40,636 nt of DNA, taken from positions 1-40,636 of the forward strand of contig CAADUJ010000005.1 of assembly GCA_900752195.1 (NCBI GenBank), written 5' to 3'. A program made the position numbers and the translations under genes. Source of the DNA: an uncultured Negativicutes bacterium. GTDB lineage: Bacteria; Bacillota; Negativicutes; Veillonellales; Megasphaeraceae. Below the pieces are notes generated by a model. That model had not been told where the DNA came from and searched no databases. It worked only from the letters and a program-made list of their open reading frames with translations. This document shows positions 15,708-24,373 of the stretch, in pieces (the first letter of the stretch is position 1; each line of letters opens with the position of its first letter).

Positions 15708-16253
15708 ATGGAAAAGACAGAATTGTACGAAGCGTTTCAGAAAGGGTTAACGAGCGTCAATGGTGAATGCTATAAGGCGAAAAAAGCTGATTTAGCTGCT
15801 ACGCTGACCAAAATTTTCCAGGACAAAGACACGAAGGACGTTGCCGTCGTCGAAACACCGCTCCTCAAAGAAGCCGGCTGTGTTGATGCATTGAAGGCCG
15901 CTGGCATCAAGGTGGATACGGATCACATCCGCAAAAATGCACCGAACGACAAAGGCGGTGTAACGGAAGCCGACTATGGCATTGCAAACCTCGGATCCAT
16001 CGTTCAGATGAAAGACGATATTAACTGTCGTATTGTCGAAACCGTATCGGATGTCTATGTAGGCATCATCAAATTGTCGAAAATTCAGGATAACTTCGAT
16101 ACGATGATCGATATCATGGCAGCAACGAAACCGTTCCCGAAATTCGCTGGTATCATTACGGGACCGAGCCGTACGGCTGATATCGAATGCGTAGGCACTG
16201 TTGGGGTACATGGCCCGCGTCAATATAATGTCATCGTCGTTGAAGATGAATAA
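15708..16253 (+). CDS. lutC: LUD-domain lactate utilization protein C
   Basis: This 181-residue protein is a single LUD domain. The conserved end ITGPSRTADIECVGTVGVHG and the central VTEADYGIANLGSIV match LutC/YkgG. In Bacillus, LutABC oxidises L-lactate to pyruvate, with LutC as the small cytoplasmic subunit. AGAGG lies 7 nt before the ATG at 15708; a GTG at 15702 is too close to it. It is the first gene of a likely seven-gene operon, 15 bp ahead of the fused lutB-lutA gene. Its promoter region contains inverted repeats that may bind a lactate-responsive regulator. Confidence 0.9.
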   Translation: MEKTELYEAFQKGLTSVNGECYKAKKADLAATLTKIFQDKDTKDVAVVETPLLKEAGCVDALKAAGIKVDTDHIRKNAPNDKGGVTEADYGIANLGSIVQMKDDINCRIVETVSDVYVGIIKLSKIQDNFDTMIDIMAATKPFPKFAGIITGPSRTADIECVGTVGVHGPRQYNVIVVEDE

Positions 16254-16268
16254 GGGAGGGATTTGTTC

Positions 16269-18428
16269 ATGTCTAATGAATTGCTCAAGCAAGAAATAGA
16301 ACGCGCCATGGATAATGCTCCATTGCAGAAGGCGTTGAAGAACTTCACCACTGCCTACCCTGGCAATCGTGAAAGAGTATATAAAGGATACGATTTCGAA
16401 GCACTCCGTGATAAAGTCCATGAAGTAAAATCCTATGCCCGTGACCACATGGACGAAATGATTGCGGAATTCAAGAAAAATGCAGAAGCTAATGGCGCAC
16501 GCGTATTCGTTGCCCATTCGCCGCAGGAAGCCTTTGATTATTCCTTGAAGCTGGCTAAAGACAACAACGTCAAGCTTTGCGTTAAATCTAAATCCATGGC
16601 ATCGGAAGAATTGCATTTCAATCAAGGCTTTGAAGCCAACGGTATTACCGCACAGGAAACAGACCTTGGCGAATTCATCAATGCCATCGCTGGCGATACA
16701 CCGTCCCACATGGTTATGCCGGCTATTCATTATTCCAAAGAAGATGTAGCCGGGTTGTTCGAATCGTATACGAAAAAGCCGGAAGCTCCGATTATTTCTG
16801 AAGAAGTCAAGACATCGCGCCGCGTCATGCGCCCGAAATTCTTAGAAGCAGAAATGGGTGTATCTGGTGCAAACGTTGCCGTTGCTGAAACCGGTACTGT
16901 CATCACCATGACAAACGAAGGGAATGGCCGTATGGTCGGTACGCTCCCGAAAATGCATTTATACATCTTCGGTATCGAAAAACTCGTCGCTAAGATGAGC
17001 GATATCCGTTATATCTTTAAAGTACTGCCCCGTAACGGCACGGCTCAGAACATCACGACATACCTATCCTTCTATACAGGCAATACGGACGTAGTTACGG
17101 ATCCGGAAAACGATACAGTTGAACCGAAACAGTTCGATATCATCATCCTCGATACACCGGAACGCCGTAAGATTATGGCAAGTGAAGATTACAAAGACAT
17201 CTTCTGCTGTATCCGTTGCGCAGCCTGCCTGAATGTATGTCCGGCCTTCCGTCTCGTTGGCGGTCACGTATTTGGCGGCAGCATTTATACGGGCGGTATC
17301 GGTACGCTCCTTACGAGCTTCTTAAACAGCCGTGAACGCGGTAAAGATATCCAGAATATCTGTCTCCAGTGTGGCACTTGTAATACGGTTTGCGGTGGTA
17401 AACTCGATATTGCCGGCATGATCTTGAAACTGCGTACGAAATACGCTCAGGAAGACGGACTCAATCCAGTTCACAAATTCTGCCTTGACACCGTTGCAGA
17501 CCGTCACCTCTTCCATTCCATGTTGCGTATTGCCTCGGTTGCACAAGATGCGATTACAAAAGGTCAGCCCATGATCCGTCACCTGCCGATGTTCTTATCC
17601 GGCCTTACTGCTGGCCGTAGCTTGCCGTCAGTAGCTCCACAGCCGTTCCGCGATATTTTGCCGACCATCAAACAGGACGTACCGAATCCAAAAGGCAAGA
17701 TCGCTATCTTTACAGGCTGCCTCCTCGACTTTGTCTACACAGACATTGCTGAAGCCGTCGTAAAAGGCTTGAACAAGCTCGGATATATTGTAGAAATGCC
17801 TCTTGACCAGGCTTGCTGCGGTGCGCCGGCTACGTACATGGGTGACGTAGAAAATGCCGAAAAAGCAGCAGAAATGAACGTCAACGCCCTCCATACGGAA
17901 GACTATGATTACGTCGTTTCGGCTTGCCCGACCTGTACGCATGCACTCCGCGATTATCAGGATTTCTTCAAGGATAATCCGGAAATGCTCAAGAAAGCAC
18001 AGGATCTCCATAACAAAGCATATGACTTCAGTAAACTCGTAGATATCCTCGGCGGTATCGAACCGGATGGCGATGGTAAACCTGTCAAAGTTACCTATCA
18101 TGATTCGTGCCACTTGAAACGATTCCTCGGCGTTTCGGACGAACCGCGTAAGCTCCTGAAGGAAACGAAGGGCGTCGAACTCGTCGAAATGGAAGGCTGT
18201 GACAAGTGCTGCGGCTTTGGTGGTTCCTACTCCATCAAATATCCGGAAATGTCCGCACCAATCTTGGAAGAAAAGATCAACAATATCGTTGCATCTGGCG
18301 CCGATGTCGTCGCTGTAGACTGCCCGGGCTGCTTGATGCAGATTCGCGGTGGTCTCGATGCTCGTGGCTTGAATAACATCAAGGTCGAACACACGGCACA
18401 GATTGTAACGGAAAAACGCGGATTATAA
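16269..18428 (+). CDS. lutB: Fused LutB-LutA iron-sulfur lactate oxidoreductase
   Basis: This 719-residue protein joins two subunits that are separate in Bacillus. Residues 1-300 are a LUD domain (AVAETGTVITMTNEGNGRM). Residues 313-378 hold two cysteine clusters, CCIRCAACLNVCP and CLQCGTCNTVC, each able to bind [4Fe-4S]; the second reads VCGGK, without the usual Pro. Residues 475-719 are a LutA/GlcF-type tail with two CCG domains, DQACCGAP and ACPTC in the first, and HDSCHLKRF, DKCCGFGG and DCPGC in the second. The expected role is lactate oxidation with electrons passed to a quinone. GGGAGGG lies 8 nt before the ATG. The menaquinone gene hepT starts 38 bp after it. Confidence 0.9.
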   Translation: MSNELLKQEIERAMDNAPLQKALKNFTTAYPGNRERVYKGYDFEALRDKVHEVKSYARDHMDEMIAEFKKNAEANGARVFVAHSPQEAFDYSLKLAKDNNVKLCVKSKSMASEELHFNQGFEANGITAQETDLGEFINAIAGDTPSHMVMPAIHYSKEDVAGLFESYTKKPEAPIISEEVKTSRRVMRPKFLEAEMGVSGANVAVAETGTVITMTNEGNGRMVGTLPKMHLYIFGIEKLVAKMSDIRYIFKVLPRNGTAQNITTYLSFYTGNTDVVTDPENDTVEPKQFDIIILDTPERRKIMASEDYKDIFCCIRCAACLNVCPAFRLVGGHVFGGSIYTGGIGTLLTSFLNSRERGKDIQNICLQCGTCNTVCGGKLDIAGMILKLRTKYAQEDGLNPVHKFCLDTVADRHLFHSMLRIASVAQDAITKGQPMIRHLPMFLSGLTAGRSLPSVAPQPFRDILPTIKQDVPNPKGKIAIFTGCLLDFVYTDIAEAVVKGLNKLGYIVEMPLDQACCGAPATYMGDVENAEKAAEMNVNALHTEDYDYVVSACPTCTHALRDYQDFFKDNPEMLKKAQDLHNKAYDFSKLVDILGGIEPDGDGKPVKVTYHDSCHLKRFLGVSDEPRKLLKETKGVELVEMEGCDKCCGFGGSYSIKYPEMSAPILEEKINNIVASGADVVAVDCPGCLMQIRGGLDARGLNNIKVEHTAQIVTEKRGL

Positions 18429-18466
18429 GAGTCTATCGAAATATGTGGCCGGAAAGGTGAAAGAGC

Positions 18467-19495
18467 ATGATACGTAAACAGACACTCTTGGAAACCAGCG
18501 CCCGGAAATTTATGCCGAAGCTATTTGCCGGTGTACATGATGATCAGCTGGGAAAGGTAAAACAGTATATTTCCCTTTATGCGCGGCATGACCTGCCACA
18601 AGGCGAGACGGCAGCGATCTTACAAGATGCTACTTCTAGCCAGGGTAAAATGATTCGCCCCAGACTGGTCATCATGGCCGGATCTTATGGAATACAGACG
18701 GATGATGTACGGGAACGGTTGTACAAGCTAGGGGCTGTTATAGAAATGACCCACCTGGCCTCACTCATACACGACGATGTCGTAGATGATGCGCCCTTTC
18801 GGCGAGGCAAACCTTCGGTACAACGGAAATATGGAAAAAATGCCGCTGTCTACGCCGGCGATTTCCTCATGAGCCGACTTATGTATGTTCTCATGAAGGA
18901 CAACATGGCAGATGCCGGGATGAAACTGGCAAAGGCAATTGAAGAAATGTGTACCGGTGAAATCGGACAATCCCTCAGCCGCTACGACGAAGACGTGACG
19001 TTAGAGCGCTACTTGCAGAACATTTACGGCAAGACCGTCGCTCTTTTCCAGACCTGTTGTGCCATTGGCGCTACAGAAAGCGGCTGTACAGAAGGGACGG
19101 CAACGTTACTTGCCTCCTTCGGCGAATGTCTGGGATTCATGTTCCAGATGCGGGATGATCTTCTCGATTTTGCGCCGGACAGCAAGCTCATCGGAAAGGC
19201 AGCCCATCAAGATTTCCGAGAAGGCATTTATACATTGCCTGTCATTCTGGCCCGCGAACAGCGGGGCGGCCGAAGGGCCTTGCGTCCCTACATGGAACGG
19301 AGTGCCCAGGGAATCTTGACAGATGAAGATATCCGAAAGATGGAAGACCTGGTCGTCGATTTAGGCGGCATGGATGCGGCCTGGAGCTACATCCATACGT
19401 ACCAGAAGCAGGCAGAAGATATACTCGAAACCTTGCCGCAGACCGATGCATCGTCGTCACTTCAAAAGCTAGTTCGTAAACTGGGGGCTCAATGA
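18467..19495 (+). CDS. hepT: Trans-polyprenyl diphosphate synthase (heptaprenyl-type)
   Basis: This 342-residue all-helical prenyltransferase has the first aspartate-rich motif in LIHDDVVDDAPFRRG (DDVVD at 103-107), GKMIRPRLV before it, and the second motif in FQMRDDLLDF. It extends allylic diphosphates with isopentenyl diphosphate to make the side chain of a quinone. The chain length cannot be read securely. Position directly before menA (4-bp overlap) shows that the product serves menaquinone. Heptaprenyl synthases of Bacillus need a small HepS partner; none is seen here, so it may act alone. Confidence 0.85.
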   Translation: MIRKQTLLETSARKFMPKLFAGVHDDQLGKVKQYISLYARHDLPQGETAAILQDATSSQGKMIRPRLVIMAGSYGIQTDDVRERLYKLGAVIEMTHLASLIHDDVVDDAPFRRGKPSVQRKYGKNAAVYAGDFLMSRLMYVLMKDNMADAGMKLAKAIEEMCTGEIGQSLSRYDEDVTLERYLQNIYGKTVALFQTCCAIGATESGCTEGTATLLASFGECLGFMFQMRDDLLDFAPDSKLIGKAAHQDFREGIYTLPVILAREQRGGRRALRPYMERSAQGILTDEDIRKMEDLVVDLGGMDAAWSYIHTYQKQAEDILETLPQTDASSSLQKLVRKLGAQ

Positions 19496-20433
19496 TGGAA
19501 CAAGCATTGCATCGTCTTACGCCGAAGCTGGCCTTGCGGCTGGCCGCACCACACACGTGGGTGGCGGCCGTTGCACCGGCGCTATTTGGCGAAGTCTATT
19601 GTTTCCTCAAAGGCTATTCCTTACATCCTATACTATGTGTGACACTGTTCGTAGCCTGCATTCTCATGCAGTCAGCAGTGAACACCTTTAATGATTACTT
19701 TGATTTCGTAAAAGGTACGGATACGGCTGCAGACAACGTAGAAGTCAGCGACGCTGTCCTCGTCTATGAGCACATCGATCCGGCTTCGGCATTGCGCCTT
19801 GCCATGACATTCCTTGTTCTGGCGGCTTTGCTGGCTGTCCCAGCTATCGTCCATGCCGGTTGGGCACCGCTTCTCGTCGGCATCGTCGGCGCTGTATGCG
19901 TCCTGACCTATTCCGGCGGCATCGTACCTATATCGTATCTGCCAATTGGCGAATTCGTTTCGGGATTCGTCATGGGTGGCCTCATCCCATTGGGAATCGT
20001 CGCCACCGCTTGCAGCGCCTTCGACTTTACCGTGTTGATTGCAGCTATGCCCTTGATCATCGGTATCGGTCTCATCATGATGACCAATAATACCTGTGAT
20101 ATTGAAAAAGACAGGGCTGCCCATCGCTGGACATTACCTGCATTGTTGAGACGGAAGAAGGCACGGCGTCTATATCGCGTCCTCGTCGTGATGTGGATTG
20201 TCACCGTCATAGGCCTTCCGATCTTCTACAGTGGCGCATGGGGCCTTACGAGCCTCGTCTTGCTCCTGTTGATGGGACGGCGACCTTACGGAAACCGTCT
20301 GACCGCTTCACTTATGCCGACCCATCGCGTCGACGAAATGAAAGGTATCGTCTTTGCCAATGTCCTAGGGAATGGCGTATATATCCTCACATGGGGAATC
20401 ATCCTGTTGGGAGGAGGCCCGTTCCATGGCTGA
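19492..20433 (+). CDS. menA: 1,4-dihydroxy-2-naphthoate polyprenyltransferase
   Basis: This 313-residue UbiA-family membrane enzyme has about nine hydrophobic segments. The two magnesium-diphosphate motifs are NTFNDYFDFVKGTD (residues 64-77) and NNTCDIEKD (near residue 200). It attaches the polyprenyl chain to dihydroxynaphthoate to give demethylmenaquinone. The start overlaps the hepT stop by 4 bp, and its own end overlaps menG by 8 bp, so translation is coupled through the three menaquinone genes. The presence of MenA says nothing about how the naphthoate ring is made; no ring-forming gene lies in this window. Confidence 0.93.
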   Translation: MMEQALHRLTPKLALRLAAPHTWVAAVAPALFGEVYCFLKGYSLHPILCVTLFVACILMQSAVNTFNDYFDFVKGTDTAADNVEVSDAVLVYEHIDPASALRLAMTFLVLAALLAVPAIVHAGWAPLLVGIVGAVCVLTYSGGIVPISYLPIGEFVSGFVMGGLIPLGIVATACSAFDFTVLIAAMPLIIGIGLIMMTNNTCDIEKDRAAHRWTLPALLRRKKARRLYRVLVVMWIVTVIGLPIFYSGAWGLTSLVLLLLMGRRPYGNRLTASLMPTHRVDEMKGIVFANVLGNGVYILTWGIILLGGGPFHG

Positions 20434-21133
20434 GACAACAAAAGAAGAAAAGGTATACGGTGTTTTCCAGTCCATCTCTGATTCCTATGATGATGCCAAT
20501 GAGCGCATCAGTCTGGGCATGGATGAACGGTGGCGCCGGCGCATCGTAGAGTCTGTCTGTGACAGCACCGGTCCCGGCGGCAAGGTCCTGGATGTGTGTA
20601 GTGGCACAGGCGATGTAGCTCTGGCTATTGCAAACGCCCGACGGGATGTGGACGTGACGGGAATTGATTTTTCTCCAGCCATGCTCGATGTAGCACGGCG
20701 CAAGGGAAAGGATGTGGACAACGTCACATGGCGTGAAGGAGATGCCATGAATCTTCCCTTTGAAGAGAATACATTCCAGGCTGCCACAATTTCCTTTGGC
20801 CTTCGTAACACGGCAGATTACCTCCGGGTGCTGCAAGAAATGACACGCGTCGTCATTCCTGGCGGATGGGTATATTGTCTCGATTCCTTCGTTCCCGAAT
20901 CGCCTGTCATACGGCCTTTTTACTGGCTGTACTTTCGATATGTCATGCCCGTCCTCGGCGGCGGATGGCACCATCGCAAGGAATATACTTGGCTGTGGCA
21001 ATCGACGAAACAATTTGTGACGAGCCGTGAGCTCCTCCAATTATTTGAAGAAGCAGGACTGGTAGAAACGGAAATGGAGAGCCCTTTCTTTGGAGCCTGT
21101 GTGTTCCATAGGGGGAAGAAACGGACACTATGA
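20426..21133 (+). CDS. menG: Demethylmenaquinone methyltransferase
   Basis: This 235-residue class I methyltransferase has the SAM-binding loop VLDVCSGTGD at 54-63, motif II around GIDFSPAMLDVAR, and the UbiE/MenG signature with SFGLRNTADYLRVLQEM followed by a Pro-Gly-Gly (VIPGGWVY). It performs the last step of menaquinone synthesis. The ATG at 20426 was chosen because GGGAGGAGG lies 8 nt upstream, inside the end of menA; a longer frame has no site. It is followed after 73 bp by fixC. Confidence 0.94.
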   Translation: MAETTKEEKVYGVFQSISDSYDDANERISLGMDERWRRRIVESVCDSTGPGGKVLDVCSGTGDVALAIANARRDVDVTGIDFSPAMLDVARRKGKDVDNVTWREGDAMNLPFEENTFQAATISFGLRNTADYLRVLQEMTRVVIPGGWVYCLDSFVPESPVIRPFYWLYFRYVMPVLGGGWHHRKEYTWLWQSTKQFVTSRELLQLFEEAGLVETEMESPFFGACVFHRGKKRTL

Positions 21134-21206
21134 TTTGATACATTGAGATACTAGTACGTGTATATACAGGTCAGATGATGACCACTTGTTTAAGGAGGGT
21201 AAGAAC

Positions 21207-22505
21207 ATGAGTAGTGAAGAAAAATTTGATGCCATCGTCGTCGGCGGCGGGCTTGCAGGTTCTGCAGCAGCACTGACCATGGCTAGAGCTGGTTTGGATG
21301 TCATGTTGTTAGAGCGAGGCAAATTCTGCGGCGCTAAAAACGTCAGCGGTGGCCGGCTCTATGGACACAGCCTGGAAAAACTCATTCCGAACTATGCAGC
21401 AGAAGCACCGTTAGAACGTAAAATCACGCAGGAACGGTTGTCCCTGATGACGGAAAAAGGTGCGCTCAGCTTTGAATATGGCTCGGACAAACTGGCCGAT
21501 TTGAAGTATCCTTCCTATTCGGTACTTCGTTCTAAATTTGATAAATGGCTGGCTGACAAAGCAGAAGAAGCCGGCACAATGGTAGCCTGTGGCTTCAATG
21601 TAGATGAACTCGTCGTAGAAGACGGAAAAGTCATCGGCATTAAAGCAGGCGGCGAAGAATTCGATGCCGATGTCGTCATCCTCGCTGATGGCGTCAACTC
21701 CCTCTTGGCACAGCAAATCGGCATGAAAGCTGAATTAGATCCGAAAGACGTAGCTGTCGGCGTCAAAGAAGTCATCGAATTGGGTGAAGACGCTATCAAT
21801 GACCGCTTCAACCTGCCCAACAGCGACGAAGGCTGTGCCTGGATGATGGCTGGTGACTGCACCGGCGGTAACCTCGGTGGCGGTTTCGTATATACCAACA
21901 AGGATACCCTTTCCTTCGGCATCGTTACGACCATCAACGATATTGGCCGTGTAGACGTAAGCGTACCGGATATGGTTGACCGCATGAAGAACCATCCTTC
22001 TGTCGCTCCCTTCGTCCGCGGCGGTAAACTCGTTGAATACTCGGCTCACCTCGTTACAGAAGGTGGCCTCAAGATGATGCCGGAACTCGTTCGCGACGGC
22101 GTCCTAGTTACAGGCGATGCAGCAGCCATGGTCGTTAACCTTGGCTATACCGTCCGTGGCATGGACCTGGCTATTGAATCGGGCCGTCTCGCCGGCGAAG
22201 CCGTTATCCGTGCGAAAGCCCGCAACGACTTCTCTGCACAGAGCCTGTCCTTGTATAAGACGCTCCTCGACGAAAGCTTCATCATGAAGCTCATGAACCA
22301 GTATCAGAACCTACCGGGCCTCATGGAAGATCACATGATTTTCAATGACATTCCTAAGATGGCGGATGACTTTGCAGGAATGGTTTACAAAGTTGAAGGC
22401 GGCACGCCTGTCGCCCTTCCGATGATTGCCCTCTCTGTCCTGGCACAGAACGGCGGTTTAGGTGGATTATTTGATCTTGCGAAGAAAGCTTGGGAGGCGA
22501 TGTAA
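21207..22505 (+). CDS. fixC: FAD-dependent ETF-quinone oxidoreductase-type protein FixC
   Basis: This 432-residue flavoprotein starts with an FAD Rossmann motif, VVGGGLAGSAAALTMARAG (GGGLAG at 13-18), with LERG after it. The second FAD motif is VTGDAAAMVVN near residue 305. KNVSGGRLYG and the ending GGLGGLFDLAKKAWEAM fit FixC/GeranylR-type oxidoreductases. FixC with FixX passes electrons between electron-transfer flavoprotein and quinone, or acts within bifurcating FixABCX. No fixA or fixB is adjacent, so the ETF partner must be elsewhere. GGAGGG lies 7 nt before the ATG at 21207. Its place directly after the menaquinone genes favours menaquinone as acceptor. Confidence 0.92.
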   Translation: MSSEEKFDAIVVGGGLAGSAAALTMARAGLDVMLLERGKFCGAKNVSGGRLYGHSLEKLIPNYAAEAPLERKITQERLSLMTEKGALSFEYGSDKLADLKYPSYSVLRSKFDKWLADKAEEAGTMVACGFNVDELVVEDGKVIGIKAGGEEFDADVVILADGVNSLLAQQIGMKAELDPKDVAVGVKEVIELGEDAINDRFNLPNSDEGCAWMMAGDCTGGNLGGGFVYTNKDTLSFGIVTTINDIGRVDVSVPDMVDRMKNHPSVAPFVRGGKLVEYSAHLVTEGGLKMMPELVRDGVLVTGDAAAMVVNLGYTVRGMDLAIESGRLAGEAVIRAKARNDFSAQSLSLYKTLLDESFIMKLMNQYQNLPGLMEDHMIFNDIPKMADDFAGMVYKVEGGTPVALPMIALSVLAQNGGLGGLFDLAKKAWEAM

Positions 22506-22506
22506 G

Positions 22507-22791
22507 ATGGCAAAAATGAGCATCGATGATAAATTAGGGGTAGATAAGTTCACGACAGACGAACACGAATCCCATATCTTGATTAACGAAGACTATGCAG
22601 ACGAAGAAGAAATCAAACGCCTCGTCATGGCATGTCCGGCAAACCTGTATCACTATGAAGAAGGAAAACTCGTATTCAGCCATGAAGGCTGCCTCGAATG
22701 TGGTACATGCCGCGTACTGTCTCACGATAAAGGCGTAAAGAGCTGGAAACATCCGAAAGGCGCTATGGGCGTAGAATTCCATAAAGGCTAA
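22507..22791 (+). CDS. fixX: Ferredoxin-like protein FixX
   Basis: This 94-residue partner of FixC carries one [4Fe-4S] cluster, with ligands Cys43 (in MACPANLYHY) and Cys62, Cys65, Cys68 (in GCLECGTCRV). The CPA.LY and CLECGTCR motifs are diagnostic for FixX. The ATG is one base after the fixC TAA, with GGGAGG inside the fixC end, so the two are coupled. It is the last gene of the lut-men-fix operon; a strong terminator follows. Confidence 0.95.
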   Translation: MAKMSIDDKLGVDKFTTDEHESHILINEDYADEEEIKRLVMACPANLYHYEEGKLVFSHEGCLECGTCRVLSHDKGVKSWKHPKGAMGVEFHKG

Positions 22792-22810
22792 GCCCTATAG
22801 ACTGCATAAG

Positions 22811-22857
22811 GCTGCAATACCATGAGTCGTTACTCCTGGTATTGCAGCCCTTTTTTG
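22811..22857 (+). terminator. Terminator of the lut-men-fix operon
   Basis: The stem GGCTGCAATACCA / TGGTATTGCAGCC has a 14-nt loop and six T after it. Confidence 0.92.
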
Positions 22858-23011
22858 TATTAGCTCATACGACGATGGCGCTAGCGCAGGCGGCTGAAGA
22901 ACTAGATAACATGCACATAGAACCGGCGGATTTTTCCCCTTATCCTCGGCGGTCTCTCCGATGTATGAAAGGTAAAACAGGTGTATCCTTACACATAAGG
23001 AGGAGAGGCGT

Positions 23012-24319
23012 ATGAAGCGTATTAATTTTCCAAAAATGGACGTAAAAGTGGAAGGATTGGAAGAAATCAAGATTCCACGCATGGTAAAGATCCGGCAGCT
23101 GTTCAATGCACAAAAAATCGATGATATTGCAGGAACCATAAAGGGCCAGATGGAAACGAATCTGATGAACCATGGACAATACGACGGCAAACGCATTGCC
23201 ATCAGTGTAGGGAGTCGGGGCATTCCACACCTCGATGTCATTGTCCGCACCGTTTCGGATACGTTGCGGTCATGGGGCGCCAAGCCCTTTATCGTACCGG
23301 CCATGGGCAGCCACGGAGGCGGTACAGCAGACGGGCAGGCGGAAATGATTGCGACGTACAACATCACGGAAGAATCCATGGGAATTCCTGTGCGCAGCTC
23401 CATGGAAGTGGTACAACTCGGGACGTTAGAAGACGGAATGCCTGTATATTGCGACAAGAACGCCTATGAATCAGATGGAATCGTCATTCTCAACAAAGTA
23501 AAGCCTCACACTAATTTTAGAGGAGCCCATGAAAGCGGAATGGCCAAGATGATGGCCATCGGCCTTGCGAAACATAAAGGCGCCTCCATGTTGCACATGA
23601 AAGGCATGCCGACCTTTGGCAAGAAAATTCCCCAGGTCTGTGATGTGTTCATGAAACAGGCCCCCATTGCCTTCGGCGTAGGAATCGTGCAAAATGCCTA
23701 CGATGATATTTGTCAGATTGAAGTCATGGAAAAAGAACATATCATGGAAAAGGATGCAGAGCTTCTGGTATTGGCAAGAGACAGGATGGCAAAATTCAAA
23801 TTCAATGATATAGATGTGCTCATCATTGACCAGATTGGGAAAAACATCAGTGGCTATGGCCATGATCCGAATATTACGTCGCGGAGTTGCCAGGAAGGCC
23901 TGTTTACAGAACCCCATGTAAAAAAGATGTTTGTCCGTGGCTTGACGAAAGAAACACACCATAATGCCAGCGGCATTGCATCGGCAGATATTACGACCCG
24001 CAGATGCCTCAATGACATCGACTTTGAAGCGACGTGGGTCAATATGATTACCTCTACCATGCTCAACGGCGCCCGAATCCCGCTATACATGGAAAACGAT
24101 TACGAAGCATTGAGAATCGCCATCCGTACCTGTACAGGCGACGATTTTGATTTGCAACATCCCAAAGTCGTCCACATCAAGGACACGATGCACATGACCG
24201 ATATAGAAGTATCGGAAGCCTATCTGAACGAATTGCGTATATATCCTGATATTGAAATCTTGAGCGAACCTTTTGAAATGGAATTTACAGAAGATGGCTT
24301 CATGAAAGATATTGAATAA
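23012..24319 (+). CDS. LarA-family (nickel-pincer racemase/epimerase fold, DUF2088) protein
   Basis: This 435-residue protein has the length and layout of lactate racemase LarA. Candidate equivalents of its key residues are Arg69 (SVGSRG), His101 (MGSHGGG), His166 (KPHTNF), Lys179 in SGMAKMMAIG (the lysine that holds the nickel-pincer cofactor in LarA sits in SGGAKTVAIG), and His195. The spacing from His166 to Lys179 is three residues longer than in LarA. LarA relatives racemise or epimerise lactate, malate, phenyllactate or sugar acids, so the substrate is open. It has GGAGGAG 6 nt before the start and a bidirectional terminator after it. The neighbouring dehydratase genes suggest a hydroxy or sugar acid. 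No larB, larC or larE cofactor genes are in the window. Confidence 0.8.
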   Translation: MKRINFPKMDVKVEGLEEIKIPRMVKIRQLFNAQKIDDIAGTIKGQMETNLMNHGQYDGKRIAISVGSRGIPHLDVIVRTVSDTLRSWGAKPFIVPAMGSHGGGTADGQAEMIATYNITEESMGIPVRSSMEVVQLGTLEDGMPVYCDKNAYESDGIVILNKVKPHTNFRGAHESGMAKMMAIGLAKHKGASMLHMKGMPTFGKKIPQVCDVFMKQAPIAFGVGIVQNAYDDICQIEVMEKEHIMEKDAELLVLARDRMAKFKFNDIDVLIIDQIGKNISGYGHDPNITSRSCQEGLFTEPHVKKMFVRGLTKETHHNASGIASADITTRRCLNDIDFEATWVNMITSTMLNGARIPLYMENDYEALRIAIRTCTGDDFDLQHPKVVHIKDTMHMTDIEVSEAYLNELRIYPDIEILSEPFEMEFTEDGFMKDIE

Positions 24320-24326
24320 ACGTATA

Positions 24327-24373
24327 GAAAAAGCTGAACCCGAATATGGAGAACGGGGTTCAGCTTTTTTTTG
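24327..24373. terminator. Bidirectional terminator between the LarA-like and pucR-type genes
   Basis: AAAAAGCTGAACCCG / CGGGGTTCAGCTTTTTTT is a perfect stem with A and T runs on both sides. Confidence 0.9.

Noticed and set aside
15792..16730. 312-codon open frame antisense to lutC/lutB
   Set aside because: It lies wholly opposite strongly conserved lut coding sequence, has no ribosome site and resembles no family.
17628..18392. 254-codon open frame antisense to the fused lut gene
   Set aside because: Shadow of the LutA-like coding strand; its composition is explained by codon bias of the real gene.
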